NCBI RefSeq assembly: GCF_000013645.1
Contig: NC_007953.1
Coordinates: forward strand, 1-64,000
DNA: 64,000 nucleotides
From: Paraburkholderia xenovorans LB400
GTDB taxonomy: Bacteria; Pseudomonadota; Gammaproteobacteria; Burkholderiales; Burkholderiaceae
Reading direction: 5' to 3'
A program made the position numbers and the translations under genes. Shown one piece after another: positions 9,459-17,725 of the stretch. The stretch's first letter is position 1. The number at the start of each line of letters is the position of its first letter. A model generated the notes under the pieces. That model was not told where the DNA came from. It ran no database searches and worked only from the letters and a program-made list of their open reading frames with translations.

Positions 9459-10556
9459 ATGAAAAAGCTCATATTCGGGGCGAGCGTCGCATTGATGTGC
9501 TCAGGTGCGTACGCGCAATCGAGTGTCACCTTGTATGGTTTGATCGACGAAGCCATACGTTTTCAGACCTCTGGCTCGGGCAATACGCTCGGCATGAACG
9601 AAGGAGCGATCAACGGCAACCGTTTCGGCCTGAAAGGCAAGGAAGATCTGGGTGGCGGCTCGTATGCGATCTTCCAGCTCGAATCCGGGTTTAACGTCGC
9701 TAACGGCAAGTTCGACCAGCAATCGCAACTATTCGGCCGCTTTGCGTGGGTGGGATTGCAAAACGACACCTACGGCACGCTGAAGGCTGGCCGCCAGTAT
9801 GGTGGCATCTATAACTTCTACGCATTCAATTTTGATCCAATCGGCGGCGGCAACATCAACGCTACCGACTGGTCTCTCTTCCTTACCGGAATCCGCTTCG
9901 ACAATACGGTCGAATACGACAATCGCTTCGGCCCGGTGGCGCTGCAGGTTCAGCACTCGTTCGGCGGACAGGCAGGCAGTGCCTCGAGCGGCAGCACCAC
10001 GACGGCGTCGCTGATCTACAACTTCAATGGCGGCAAGGTGGGGGTTGACGGCGCCGAATCGAAAGACGGGACGGGTCACAAACTGCTGGTCGGCTCGGCG
10101 GGCGGCACGTACGCGTGGGGCCCGGTGGGCCTGTATCTATACGGGATCAATGCACGCCGCGATGCCGGCTTCTCGGTGGCGGCCACCAACAGCGGCCTGC
10201 CACTGTCGAATACGAACCTCATCAGCAACGCAACCACGGCGTTCGGTCCGCAAACGAAGGCTCGCGACGACATGTTCGTCCGTGCGGGCGTGACGTATCA
10301 GGCTGCCCCGCAATGGAAGTTGACCGCCTCGTATGCGTACGACCATGCGAACAATGTCGCACCAGGGCAGAACGGCACGATCCAGACGGTCTACGGCATC
10401 GTCGACTATCTGCTGAGCAAGCGGACTGACGTCTACCTCGAGGTGGACCACAGCCACCTGGCCGGCGCGTCGATCGACGATCCGAACGGTCCGCTGACAT
10501 TCGGCGGGAAGGCGAACAACTTCGGCGCGGGCTTGAGTCTGCGCACGCTGTTCTAG
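9459..10556 (+). CDS. Gram-negative porin (OmpC-like general porin)
   Basis: Outer-membrane trimeric porin of 365 aa, typical of Burkholderiales. It has a clean Sec signal peptide (MKKLIFGASVALMCSGAYA, cleavage before QSSVTLYG), the SVTLYGLIDEAI first strand, the FGLKGKEDLGGG and FEIDxx-like segments of the family, and a terminal Phe (LRTLF) that suits insertion by the BAM complex. It forms a diffusion channel for small hydrophilic solutes. AAGGAA lies 7 bases before the ATG. It stands alone between a LysR gene and a chemotaxis gene, and is followed by a strong hairpin. Confidence 0.95.
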   Translation: MKKLIFGASVALMCSGAYAQSSVTLYGLIDEAIRFQTSGSGNTLGMNEGAINGNRFGLKGKEDLGGGSYAIFQLESGFNVANGKFDQQSQLFGRFAWVGLQNDTYGTLKAGRQYGGIYNFYAFNFDPIGGGNINATDWSLFLTGIRFDNTVEYDNRFGPVALQVQHSFGGQAGSASSGSTTTASLIYNFNGGKVGVDGAESKDGTGHKLLVGSAGGTYAWGPVGLYLYGINARRDAGFSVAATNSGLPLSNTNLISNATTAFGPQTKARDDMFVRAGVTYQAAPQWKLTASYAYDHANNVAPGQNGTIQTVYGIVDYLLSKRTDVYLEVDHSHLAGASIDDPNGPLTFGGKANNFGAGLSLRTLF

Positions 10557-10565
10557 TCGCCACGT

Positions 10566-10594
10566 GCTGGCGCTCGTGGGTTACGAGCGCCAGC
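10566..10594 (+). terminator. Hairpin downstream of the porin gene
   Basis: Perfect 12-bp stem (GCTGGCGCTCGT / ACGAGCGCCAGC) with a GGGTT loop, starting 10 bp after the porin stop codon. A second palindrome, GTGGGACGTCCCAC, follows at 10595-10608. There is no long T-run, so termination might depend on Rho or the hairpin may protect the porin mRNA 3' end. Confidence 0.7.
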
Positions 10595-10716
10595 GTGGGA
10601 CGTCCCACCCAAGGCTTTGTGCTGACGGGCGCAGCACCCCGTCTTTTCCAATGTGTATATGCCCGTCGGGGCTCCGCAAGGTAGGCCACTGGAGCTAGCG
10701 CGACGAGGGAGGATGA

Positions 10717-12252
10717 ATGAGTCAACTTCCTGCCAGTCTGCCGGATTCGATCTCCGGTCTGGCGCCGACGGTCGCTACCGCCCACGCCGCGTCTGCACGC
10801 ACTCTGCGCACCAGCAACACGGCTAGACTCTGGCTTGCGGTGCGCACGGCACTCGCTCCGTCGACCCGCATGAGCGGGAGACGCATCCGCGGGCTGATCG
10901 AGGATTTACGCATGGCCAGCACGCGCATAGGCGTCGAAGCGGCACGGCTGGGTCAATGCATTGCGACGACGAGCGGCCTCGTGCGCGAACAGCGCGAACT
11001 GGCGAATGCGGCGGAAACGCGTAGCGTCACCGTGGCGCAAGCAGTTGCGGGCGCACGCAGGCATGTCGACACCGTCTGTCACGAGACGGCCAACAATCTG
11101 CTCGTCATTCAGGATGTGCATCGCGATCTGACCGGCGTGTCGACGCTCAACCACACGACCAGCGAACGCCTCGGCGACGTTGTGCAGGGCATCGGCACGC
11201 TGCAACGGCGCACCACCAGGATTCGCGACGTGGTGCAGTTGATCGAGGGCGTGTCGGCGCAGACCAAACTGCTTGCAATCAACGCGTCGATCGAAGCGGC
11301 GCGCGCGGGCGTAGCGGGGCGCGGCTTCGCAGTGGTTGCCGCCGAGGTCAAGCTGCTAGCCCAGCGCGTGCAGGACGCGAATCGGTCGATCTCCGACATC
11401 GCCAAACAGACGATGACGGACATTGATGTGTTGCGCGGCCAGATCGAGCATGTCCATACGGACAGCGGCAATTGCACACAGGTAATCGAGCGAAGCGTGC
11501 GGCATTTCGTGGAGGTGGTGAAGGCGCTGGAATCGACCGACCACAACATGGCGCTCGTCGGTCGTGCCTTCGAGGAGATTTATCACGCGAACATTGCGCT
11601 GTCCAGCCAGATCCGCGATATCAACTTACGCTCGGCTGGAGTGGTCGATGCGATGACCACCGCACAAACGAGCAGCGGCGTGCTGCGCGACGAGACGGAG
11701 AATCTGCACGGCATTGGGTCGACACTCCCGGTGCGTGGCAGCGCGCACGACAGCTTGCTGGCGGATGTCGAAGCGTTTCGCGACAGAGTGCAGCGCTATC
11801 TGGATGACGCCGCGCGCAGTGGACTAGACGTCTTCGACCAGTGCTACCGCGAGGTGCCTGGTACTTCGCCGCAGAAGTACACGACGTCTTACGACGAGGC
11901 GGTCGAGGCCGAGTTGCAGCGTTTGTTCGACGCGATGCTTGAGGCAAGGCCGGAACTGATCTTCGCCGTCGCGTACGACTCGAACTGTTATATGGCGGCT
12001 CATCACCGGCGCTTCTCGGCGCCGTTGACAGGCGATCCGCAAACCGATTTGCGCGCGAGCCGCCATAAACGCATTTTCGCGGACGATACCGGCAAACGGT
12101 CGGCGACGTTTCGTGGCCACCATCTGTTGCAAACTTATCTGCGCGATACCGGCGAGGTCGCCTGCGTGTTTTCGATGCCCATCACGATCGGTGGACGTCA
12201 TTGGGGATGCGTACGGGTCGCGTTCGAGCCGCAGTTGCTGCTAGATGCCTAA
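10717..12252 (+). CDS. Soluble methyl-accepting chemotaxis-type transducer with C-terminal sensor region
   Basis: 511 aa, with a coiled-coil MCP signalling hairpin centred on the conserved tip (about residues 185-220: VQLIEGVSAQTKLLAINASIEAARAG then GRGFAVVAAEVKLLA). No signal peptide or membrane span is visible, so it should be cytoplasmic. The C-terminal 150 residues (about 355-505) form a separate domain with LTGDPQTDLRASRHKRIF and LLQTYLRDTGEV, a pattern found at the C-terminus of other soluble transducers and likely to be the sensing part. ATG at 10717 follows GAGGGAGG. It likely signals to a CheA/CheW complex encoded elsewhere; the ligand is unknown. Confidence 0.85.
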   Translation: MSQLPASLPDSISGLAPTVATAHAASARTLRTSNTARLWLAVRTALAPSTRMSGRRIRGLIEDLRMASTRIGVEAARLGQCIATTSGLVREQRELANAAETRSVTVAQAVAGARRHVDTVCHETANNLLVIQDVHRDLTGVSTLNHTTSERLGDVVQGIGTLQRRTTRIRDVVQLIEGVSAQTKLLAINASIEAARAGVAGRGFAVVAAEVKLLAQRVQDANRSISDIAKQTMTDIDVLRGQIEHVHTDSGNCTQVIERSVRHFVEVVKALESTDHNMALVGRAFEEIYHANIALSSQIRDINLRSAGVVDAMTTAQTSSGVLRDETENLHGIGSTLPVRGSAHDSLLADVEAFRDRVQRYLDDAARSGLDVFDQCYREVPGTSPQKYTTSYDEAVEAELQRLFDAMLEARPELIFAVAYDSNCYMAAHHRRFSAPLTGDPQTDLRASRHKRIFADDTGKRSATFRGHHLLQTYLRDTGEVACVFSMPITIGGRHWGCVRVAFEPQLLLDA

Positions 12253-12369
12253 GCGCAATCGGCCCGCCCACTTTCCGGCAGCGACGCCATTCTCCCGGCG
12301 GCGTCATGGATGATCAACTGCACGCGACCCGCAGCGGCCACCCGGCCAGCTCATCGGAACGGCCAGGCG

Positions 12370-13275
12370 TCAGCTATCAGCGAACCTTCGACACGTCCCC
12401 TCGCGCTCTAGCCATGAACGGAACAGCATGACCCGTTCATCGCCGAACTTCGCATCCGGAACGTAAGTGCAATAGCTGCGCGACGGCAGGCGAGGACCGG
12501 CGAACGGCGCGGCGAGCCGGCCAGCGGCGAGATCGGCCGATACCAGCGCAGTCGGCCCCATCGCGATGCCGATTCCGTCGATGGCAGCCTGCAAGGTCAG
12601 ATAGAAGTGGTCGAAGGTCAACGTGGCAGCCGGCCTCAGGGCAGGAATCTGTGCGCTCGCCAGCCAGTCGGGCCAAAGCCGGGGAAGACTCGAAGTGTGC
12701 AGCAACGTGTGTTGCTGCAGGTCGCCTGGCGATCGAAGCGGCACTCGCTGCAAAAGCGCCGGACTACAGACCGGAAGCCTTTCCTCGGACAGGAAAGGCC
12801 GCATCGAGTAGCCATAGAACGTGTCCGGACCGCCCCGGATGACGATGTCATAGTCTTCTTTCAGACTTTCCAGCGGCCTGTTCGACGTCTCCACGTTGAC
12901 GTCCACATCGGGATGGGCAGCGCGAAATTTCGCCAGTCTCGGCACCAGCCAGCGCAACGTGAAGGTCGCGGGCGCGTTCACGGACAGTGTCCGGGAGACC
13001 GTTTCGGCCACACCATATCTCGCGGTTGCCTGCGAGAGTCGCTCGAACAAGGGGCCGATTTCCTCCAGATAAACCTTCGCCGCCGGAGTCAGTGTCACGC
13101 GCCGGTTGTACCGGTCAAACAACGATGCGCCAAGCCACTCCTCGAGCAGGCGCACGTGCTGGCTCACCGCGCCGTGAGTCACGTGCAGTTCCGCGGCGGC
13201 TTCCTTGAAACTGCCGAGCCGGCCCGCAGCCTCGAAGGCCCGCAAGGCATTGAGCGGGGGCAATATCCGTTTCAT
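12370..13275 (-). CDS. LysR family transcriptional regulator (GcvA-like)
   Basis: 301 aa LysR-type regulator with the GcvA-subgroup opening PPLNALRAFEAAGRLGSFKEAAAELHVTHGAVSQHVRLLE and the usual substrate-binding domain (VNAPATFTLRWLVPRL, DIVIRGG). It is divergent from the EamA exporter gene, with 120 bp between the start codons, so it probably controls that exporter and itself. GcvA-like members commonly respond to amino acids or beta-lactam-related cell wall signals, but no ligand can be assigned. Confidence 0.9.
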   Translation of the reverse strand: MKRILPPLNALRAFEAAGRLGSFKEAAAELHVTHGAVSQHVRLLEEWLGASLFDRYNRRVTLTPAAKVYLEEIGPLFERLSQATARYGVAETVSRTLSVNAPATFTLRWLVPRLAKFRAAHPDVDVNVETSNRPLESLKEDYDIVIRGGPDTFYGYSMRPFLSEERLPVCSPALLQRVPLRSPGDLQQHTLLHTSSLPRLWPDWLASAQIPALRPAATLTFDHFYLTLQAAIDGIGIAMGPTALVSADLAAGRLAAPFAGPRLPSRSYCTYVPDAKFGDERVMLFRSWLEREGTCRRFADS

Positions 13276-13395
13276 TTGAAGAGTTTATCTAACGCGATTT
13301 GTCAATTTATCTGGTTTGTTCGCGCGCTTCAAGATAGATATCCTTCTTATTGCACCACGAATGAAATCTTCCGATCCCTTTCCGACCCGAACCGC
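13276..13395. promoter_or_regulatory. Divergent promoter region with TTTATCT repeats
   Basis: AT-richer than its surroundings. Two direct copies of TTTATCT start at 13284 and 13306 (22 bp apart, two helical turns), with a partial inverted copy AAGATAGATA at 13331. This is a plausible LysR operator shared by the regulator and the EamA gene, seen only as repeat structure. Confidence 0.4.
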
Positions 13396-14238
13396 ATGCT
13401 CAGTTACACCGGCGGCACCGTGCTCTTCGCTGCGTTGCTCCACGCGAGCTGGAACGCGATGCTGCATGGCAACCGCGACCGGTTCCTGTCCATGACGTGG
13501 ATGAGCATCGCCATCGCGGTGGTCGCCACGCTCGTCGTCCTGTCCACGCCCTGGCCGGCCAGCGCCGCGTGGCCTTGCATCGTCGCATCGGGGCTCGTGC
13601 ATATCCTCTACAACGTAAGCCTCGTGCGCTCGTATCGCCGCAATAATCTGGCGCAGGCGTATCCGATCGCGCGGGGTTCATCGCCGCTGCTCGTCACGCT
13701 CGGCGCCGCCCTCTTCGCGCATGAGGCGATCGGCCCGTTGCACGCTCTCGGGATCGCCATGATCTCGGGCGGCATCATCGCGATCGCGCTGCAGGGGCGG
13801 CGCGTGTCGCGCGCGGGCGCGCTCACCGCGCTGACGACCGGCGCGACGATCGCGCTCTATACCGTGATCGACGGCATCGGCGTGAGGTTGTCCAACGGCC
13901 AGCCGCTCACCTACACCGCGTGGATGTTCCTGTTCTATTGGCTGATGCCGGTGCTGTTCGTCGCGGTGCGCGGGCTCGCGCCGCTATGGACGCCGGTACG
14001 TGCTGAGCCGCTGTCGGTCGGCTCGTCGCTCGTCGGCGGCCTGGTTTCGATCGCGGCGTATGGCATCGTGATCTGGGCGCTGCAGTCGGGCGCGATGGGC
14101 GCAGTCTCGGCGTTGCGCGAGACCAGCGTGGTGTTCGCGGTGCTGATCGGGCGGGTGTTTCTGCGGGAGGCGGTCAGTGGCACACGCTGGCTCGCCTGCA
14201 TGGTCGTCGCGGCCGGAGCGGTCTGTCTGGGGCTTTGA
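13396..14238 (+). CDS. EamA/DMT superfamily transporter
   Basis: 280 aa inner-membrane protein with about ten hydrophobic segments arranged as two EamA-type repeats, the first beginning HASWNAMLHGNRDRF and the second around the TTGATIALYTVIDGIGV segment. RRNNLAQAYPIARGSSPLL is characteristic of the drug/metabolite exporter family. ATG at 13396 is the first Met at the hydrophobic start; the frame is open upstream antisense to the LysR gene, but that part is not protein-like. It probably exports a metabolite or amino acid under control of the divergent LysR regulator. No substrate can be assigned. Confidence 0.85.
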   Translation: MLSYTGGTVLFAALLHASWNAMLHGNRDRFLSMTWMSIAIAVVATLVVLSTPWPASAAWPCIVASGLVHILYNVSLVRSYRRNNLAQAYPIARGSSPLLVTLGAALFAHEAIGPLHALGIAMISGGIIAIALQGRRVSRAGALTALTTGATIALYTVIDGIGVRLSNGQPLTYTAWMFLFYWLMPVLFVAVRGLAPLWTPVRAEPLSVGSSLVGGLVSIAAYGIVIWALQSGAMGAVSALRETSVVFAVLIGRVFLREAVSGTRWLACMVVAAGAVCLGL

Positions 14239-14331
14239 CAGATCAGACGCGCGTCGGACCTGGCGGGAAAAGCGGTGGAACGCCGGTCTCAGCCTGAATC
14301 ATCATCTCACCACCACCTGGAGGTTCGTTAA

Positions 14332-15093
14332 ATGGATACCGTCTCGCAGGCCCCGTTGATTCTGATAACGGGCGGAGGCCGTGGCATAGGCGCGGCGACT
14401 GCGCGGCTTGCTGCCGCACAAGGTTACGATGTAGCGATAAGCTTCGTCTCCAACGAGTCTGCCGCCCTTGCGGTGGCGGCCGATGTGGAGGCTGTCGGGC
14501 GCCGGGCTTTACCCATGCGCGCGGACAGCGCCGATCCGGAGCAGGTCGCTCAGCTATTCGCCGCGCTCGACCGGCAGTTCGGCCGGCTCGATGTGCTGGT
14601 GAATAACGCCGCGATCATTGCACAGCAGTCCCGGCTGGAGGATCTCGGATTCGAGCGGCTGCAGCGTATTTTCGCGGTCAACTCGATCGGCCCTATCCTC
14701 TGTGCGCAGCAGGCGGTGAAGCGGATGTCGCGTCGTCACAATGGTCGCGGGGGCGCCGTGATCAACATCTCATCGGCATCGGCCCAGCTCGGCAGTCCAA
14801 ACGAATATGTCGACTATGCTGCCTCGAAGGGTGCTCTTGAGACATTCACTACCGGTTTTGCCAAAGAAGTCGCGCGGGATGGGATACGCGTCAACTGCAT
14901 TCGCGCCGGGCACATCTACACCGACATGCATGCCAGTGGCGGCGAGCCGGGACGGGTGGATCGCGTCAAAGACTCGATCCCCATGGGAAGAGGCGGCCAA
15001 CCTGAAGAGGTCGCGCGGGCGATCCTGTGGCTAGCGGGCGCCGAGGCGTCCTTCATCACCGGCACGTTCCTCGATGTCACTGGCGGCAAGTGA
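14332..15093 (+). CDS. SDR family NAD(P)-dependent oxidoreductase
   Basis: Classical short-chain dehydrogenase/reductase, 253 aa. Visible: the cofactor loop ITGGGRGIGAAT (residues 12-23), LVNNAAI, catalytic Ser within INISSASAQLG, YxxxK as YAASK, and the C-terminal FLDVTGGK. The pattern resembles FabG-like sugar or ketone dehydrogenases. GGAGG precedes the ATG. It follows the EamA gene by 93 bp in the same direction and precedes the monooxygenase by about 490 bp. Substrate unknown. Confidence 0.9.
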   Translation: MDTVSQAPLILITGGGRGIGAATARLAAAQGYDVAISFVSNESAALAVAADVEAVGRRALPMRADSADPEQVAQLFAALDRQFGRLDVLVNNAAIIAQQSRLEDLGFERLQRIFAVNSIGPILCAQQAVKRMSRRHNGRGGAVINISSASAQLGSPNEYVDYAASKGALETFTTGFAKEVARDGIRVNCIRAGHIYTDMHASGGEPGRVDRVKDSIPMGRGGQPEEVARAILWLAGAEASFITGTFLDVTGGK

Positions 15094-15185
15094 ACAACAC
15101 GGTGCGGCGATGGAGGCGATGCTCCGCGCGAACGGCCTTGGACCGTCGTCTTCCCCCGGCGGCCGAACAGGCGCAGGCCCGAAGT

Positions 15186-15326
15186 CTGACGATCGTGCTC
15201 CCGGCATATTCGGTTGAGCCGCTGGCGGTTCGTATGCTGTTGCGCGCTCAGGCTCCGCGGGCTGGTGCCGTTCGCGACTTCGTCGACCAAGCCGTGCCGC
15301 TTCTGCGAGGCCGTTTTGCAGAGGCT
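15186..15326 (+). pseudogene. Fragment of a LysR-family C-terminus
   Basis: In frame with 15186 about 47 codons read LTIVLPAYSVEPLAVR, then AVRDFVDQAV, the typical last strand and helix of a LysR co-inducer domain. No helix-turn-helix or other LysR part is found in the 150 bp upstream, so this looks like the residue of a deleted regulator. The rest of 15094-15582 shows no coding signal; a small hairpin GGACGC-AAAG-GCGTCC lies near 15517. Confidence 0.45.
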
Positions 15327-15582
15327 CGCGCGCACCGGCGTCCGCGCTTCGCAAAACGGTCGGCTCAACGCCACTGCTCGTTGCAGCGTGATCTTCACGG
15401 TGTTATAAAGCCGTGTCGGAAAAGGCAGACTTGGTTTGGTAAGCCCAAGTCCTTTCGGTAACGAAAGCTCTGGTCTTTGGCCTCGTGCATGAGATCCCCA
15501 CGACGAACCTCGGACGCAAAGGCGTCCAGTCGTTCGTCCGTGCGGCTCTCAACTTGAGAAACGCTCCGTTCGAACCTTGACA

Positions 15583-17154
15583 ATGGAGTCATTCATGCAC
15601 AGCCATCATCAACATATCTACGACGTCGTCATTGCCGGAGCCGGTCCTGTCGGCCTGTTTCTCGCCTGCGAACTGCGCCTGCTGGACCTCTCGGTCCTGG
15701 TGCTGGAGCGAGCCGAAGATCCCCACTCGCCGTTGAAGCGCCTCCCTTTCGGAATGCGCGGCCTTTCGGCGGCCACCCTTGAAGCCTTCTACCGTCGCGG
15801 GTTGCTGGTCGAGCTGATCGCGGCGCAGCGTGCGAATGACGGCGCGGGCAAGACCGGCGCGGCCGCGCATTGGATGCATCAGCCGCGCCGGCCAGCCGGC
15901 CACTTCGCGGGCATCCAGTTCTATCACGACGACATCGACAGCTCGAAGTGGCCGTATCGCCTGCCCAGCCCGGCCGACACCAGCATGGCTGTCGAATTGG
16001 AGACGCTCGAAACCGTGCTCGCCCGCCGAGCCAGCGCGATGGGAGCAGAAATTCGGCGCGGCTTCAGTGTCGACGATTTTCTCGCGTCAGACGCCGACGT
16101 GACCGTTCGCGCAGGTGGAGAGACCTTTCGTGGACGCTGGCTTGTCGGGTGCGATGGCGGACGCAGTACGATACGCAACGCAGGTGGCTTCGAATTCTTC
16201 GGCACCGATCCTGAGTTCACAGGTTATTCCGCCGAAGTCGAGATGGCCGATCCGCAAGCGCTACGCGCCGGGCGGCACTACACCCCGACAGGCACGTACA
16301 CCTACACGCGACCGGGCACGATCGCGATGGTCGAATTCGACGGCGGTGCTTTTCACCGGATTCAGCCAATCACGCTGGAACATGTGCAGGCCGTGTTGCG
16401 CCGCGTGTCCGGCATAGACCTCACCCTCACAGGGCTTCACCTTGCCACCACCTGGACGGATCGCGCCTGCCAGGCGACGGCGTATCGCAAAGGACGGGTG
16501 CTACTCGCGGGCGACGCCGCGCACATCCATTCGCCGCTGGGCGGTCAGGGGCTCAACCTCGGGCTCGGCGACGCGCTGAACCTCGGTTGGAAGCTGGCGT
16601 CCACGATCCGTGGCGACGCGCCGGCCGGCCTGCTCGACAGTTACCAGGTAGAGCGGCATCCGGTCGGAGCGCAGGTGCTCGACTGGTCGCGCGCGCAGGT
16701 CGCACTCATGCGACCTACCCAAAGCACCCGCGCGCTCGAAGCCATCGTCCGGGATCTCATCCAGACCCGCGATGGCGCGACGTATTTCGCCGGGCGCGTG
16801 TGGGGTATCTCGCTCCGCTACGAGCTTGGCGGCAGTCATCCGCTGGCAGGTCGCAGCGTTCCCGACTTCGAATTCGCCGACGGAACGAACTGCGGCAATC
16901 TGCTGCGCGAAGGGAAGGGCCTGTTGCTGGATTTCGATACGAACGCATCGCTGCAGTCGCTCGCGAACCACTGGCGAGATCGGGTCACCTATGCCGCGGG
17001 CGAGGTCAGGGATCGACTAGGCCTGCGCGCTGTACTGGTGCGTCCCGACGGGTTCGTCGCCTGGGCCAGTGAAGCCACTCCCGACAATGAAGAGGCGGCG
17101 CAGATCATATCGCGATGGTTCGGCGAGCCTGAGGACCGGGTTGGCTCCGCCTAG
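15583..17154 (+). CDS. FAD-dependent aromatic monooxygenase (PheA/TfdB type)
   Basis: Group A flavoprotein hydroxylase of 523 aa. FAD-binding motifs are in order: GAGPVGLFLACEL near residue 17 (GxGxxG), the DG motif VGCDGGRST, and the GD motif AGDAAHIHSPLGGQGLNLGLGDALNLGWKLA. A thioredoxin-like C-terminal region typical of phenol hydroxylase-type enzymes follows. Such enzymes use NAD(P)H and O2 to hydroxylate phenolic rings. ATG at 15583 is chosen; TTG at 15577 and ATG at 15595 are alternatives. The stop codon abuts the decayed rarA fragment, which suggests that the gene arrived by a rearrangement. Substrate unknown; the upstream SDR could act in the same pathway. Confidence 0.88.
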   Translation: MESFMHSHHQHIYDVVIAGAGPVGLFLACELRLLDLSVLVLERAEDPHSPLKRLPFGMRGLSAATLEAFYRRGLLVELIAAQRANDGAGKTGAAAHWMHQPRRPAGHFAGIQFYHDDIDSSKWPYRLPSPADTSMAVELETLETVLARRASAMGAEIRRGFSVDDFLASDADVTVRAGGETFRGRWLVGCDGGRSTIRNAGGFEFFGTDPEFTGYSAEVEMADPQALRAGRHYTPTGTYTYTRPGTIAMVEFDGGAFHRIQPITLEHVQAVLRRVSGIDLTLTGLHLATTWTDRACQATAYRKGRVLLAGDAAHIHSPLGGQGLNLGLGDALNLGWKLASTIRGDAPAGLLDSYQVERHPVGAQVLDWSRAQVALMRPTQSTRALEAIVRDLIQTRDGATYFAGRVWGISLRYELGGSHPLAGRSVPDFEFADGTNCGNLLREGKGLLLDFDTNASLQSLANHWRDRVTYAAGEVRDRLGLRAVLVRPDGFVAWASEATPDNEEAAQIISRWFGEPEDRVGSA

Positions 17155-17398
17155 CTGCTCAGGAAGGTCTTTCGGGAAGTAGTTTTCTCCCGCTGCGTAG
17201 CCGTCCGGTTCGTCATGCGCGTAGCGGTAGCCCTTCTTGTAGCCGAAATCCTTCATGGGTTGCATGAGGCGCATTGCGCAAATACATGGGCACTGCACGC
17301 GTGCGGTCGGTGCGCACGAATGACAGCGCCTGATGCCACGCGACGCTGACCGCATTCGACTTCGGCGCTACCGCCACGTAGACAAGGGTTTGGCCGAG
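17152..17398 (-). pseudogene. rarA: Frameshifted C-terminal fragment of rarA (replication-associated recombination protein A)
   Basis: On the minus strand one frame reads LGQTLVYVAVAPKSNAVSVA and on to TRAVPMYLRNAP; after a shift of frame near 17260-17285 another frame continues MQPMKDFGYKKGYRYAHDEPDGYAAGENYFPKDLPEQ. Together these match the C-terminal part of RarA/MgsA AAA+ ATPases (pattern NAPTxLMKxLGYGKGYxYAHDEPDAYAAGExYFP). The ATPase core is missing and a frameshift is present, so this is a relic. It ends against the monooxygenase stop codon. A functional copy is expected elsewhere. Confidence 0.75.
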
Positions 17399-17725
17399 TG
17401 CGGCCGGTGGGCGTCGAGCGCGAGCCGGAGCGGTTTGCCCGCGCCACGAAGATGGCTTCGCGATGAGGGCCGGCGCGGGAAAATGGTCTGGGCCGACTGC
17501 GCCCGGCATTTCTGCGGTTCCTGAATTCTGCGCGGGAACGGGTAGCCCGCCGCCGACTTTCATCGGTCGGTTCGCGCGGGCGCTTTTCAGGGTTCCGCCG
17601 TATGCGGCATAGCGTTCCGTCGACGACTGCACTACTCTCATTGAAGGGTGGTACAGGGTGGCGATCTGCCGACAGGCGGTCGCGCGCAGTACGGCACCAA
17701 AGTGGAAAGGGCGGGAGCGAAGACA

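Noticed and set aside
12607..13395. N-terminal extension of the EamA gene on the plus strand
   Set aside because: It lies antisense to the LysR gene, and the transporter starts naturally at 13396 with a hydrophobic helix.
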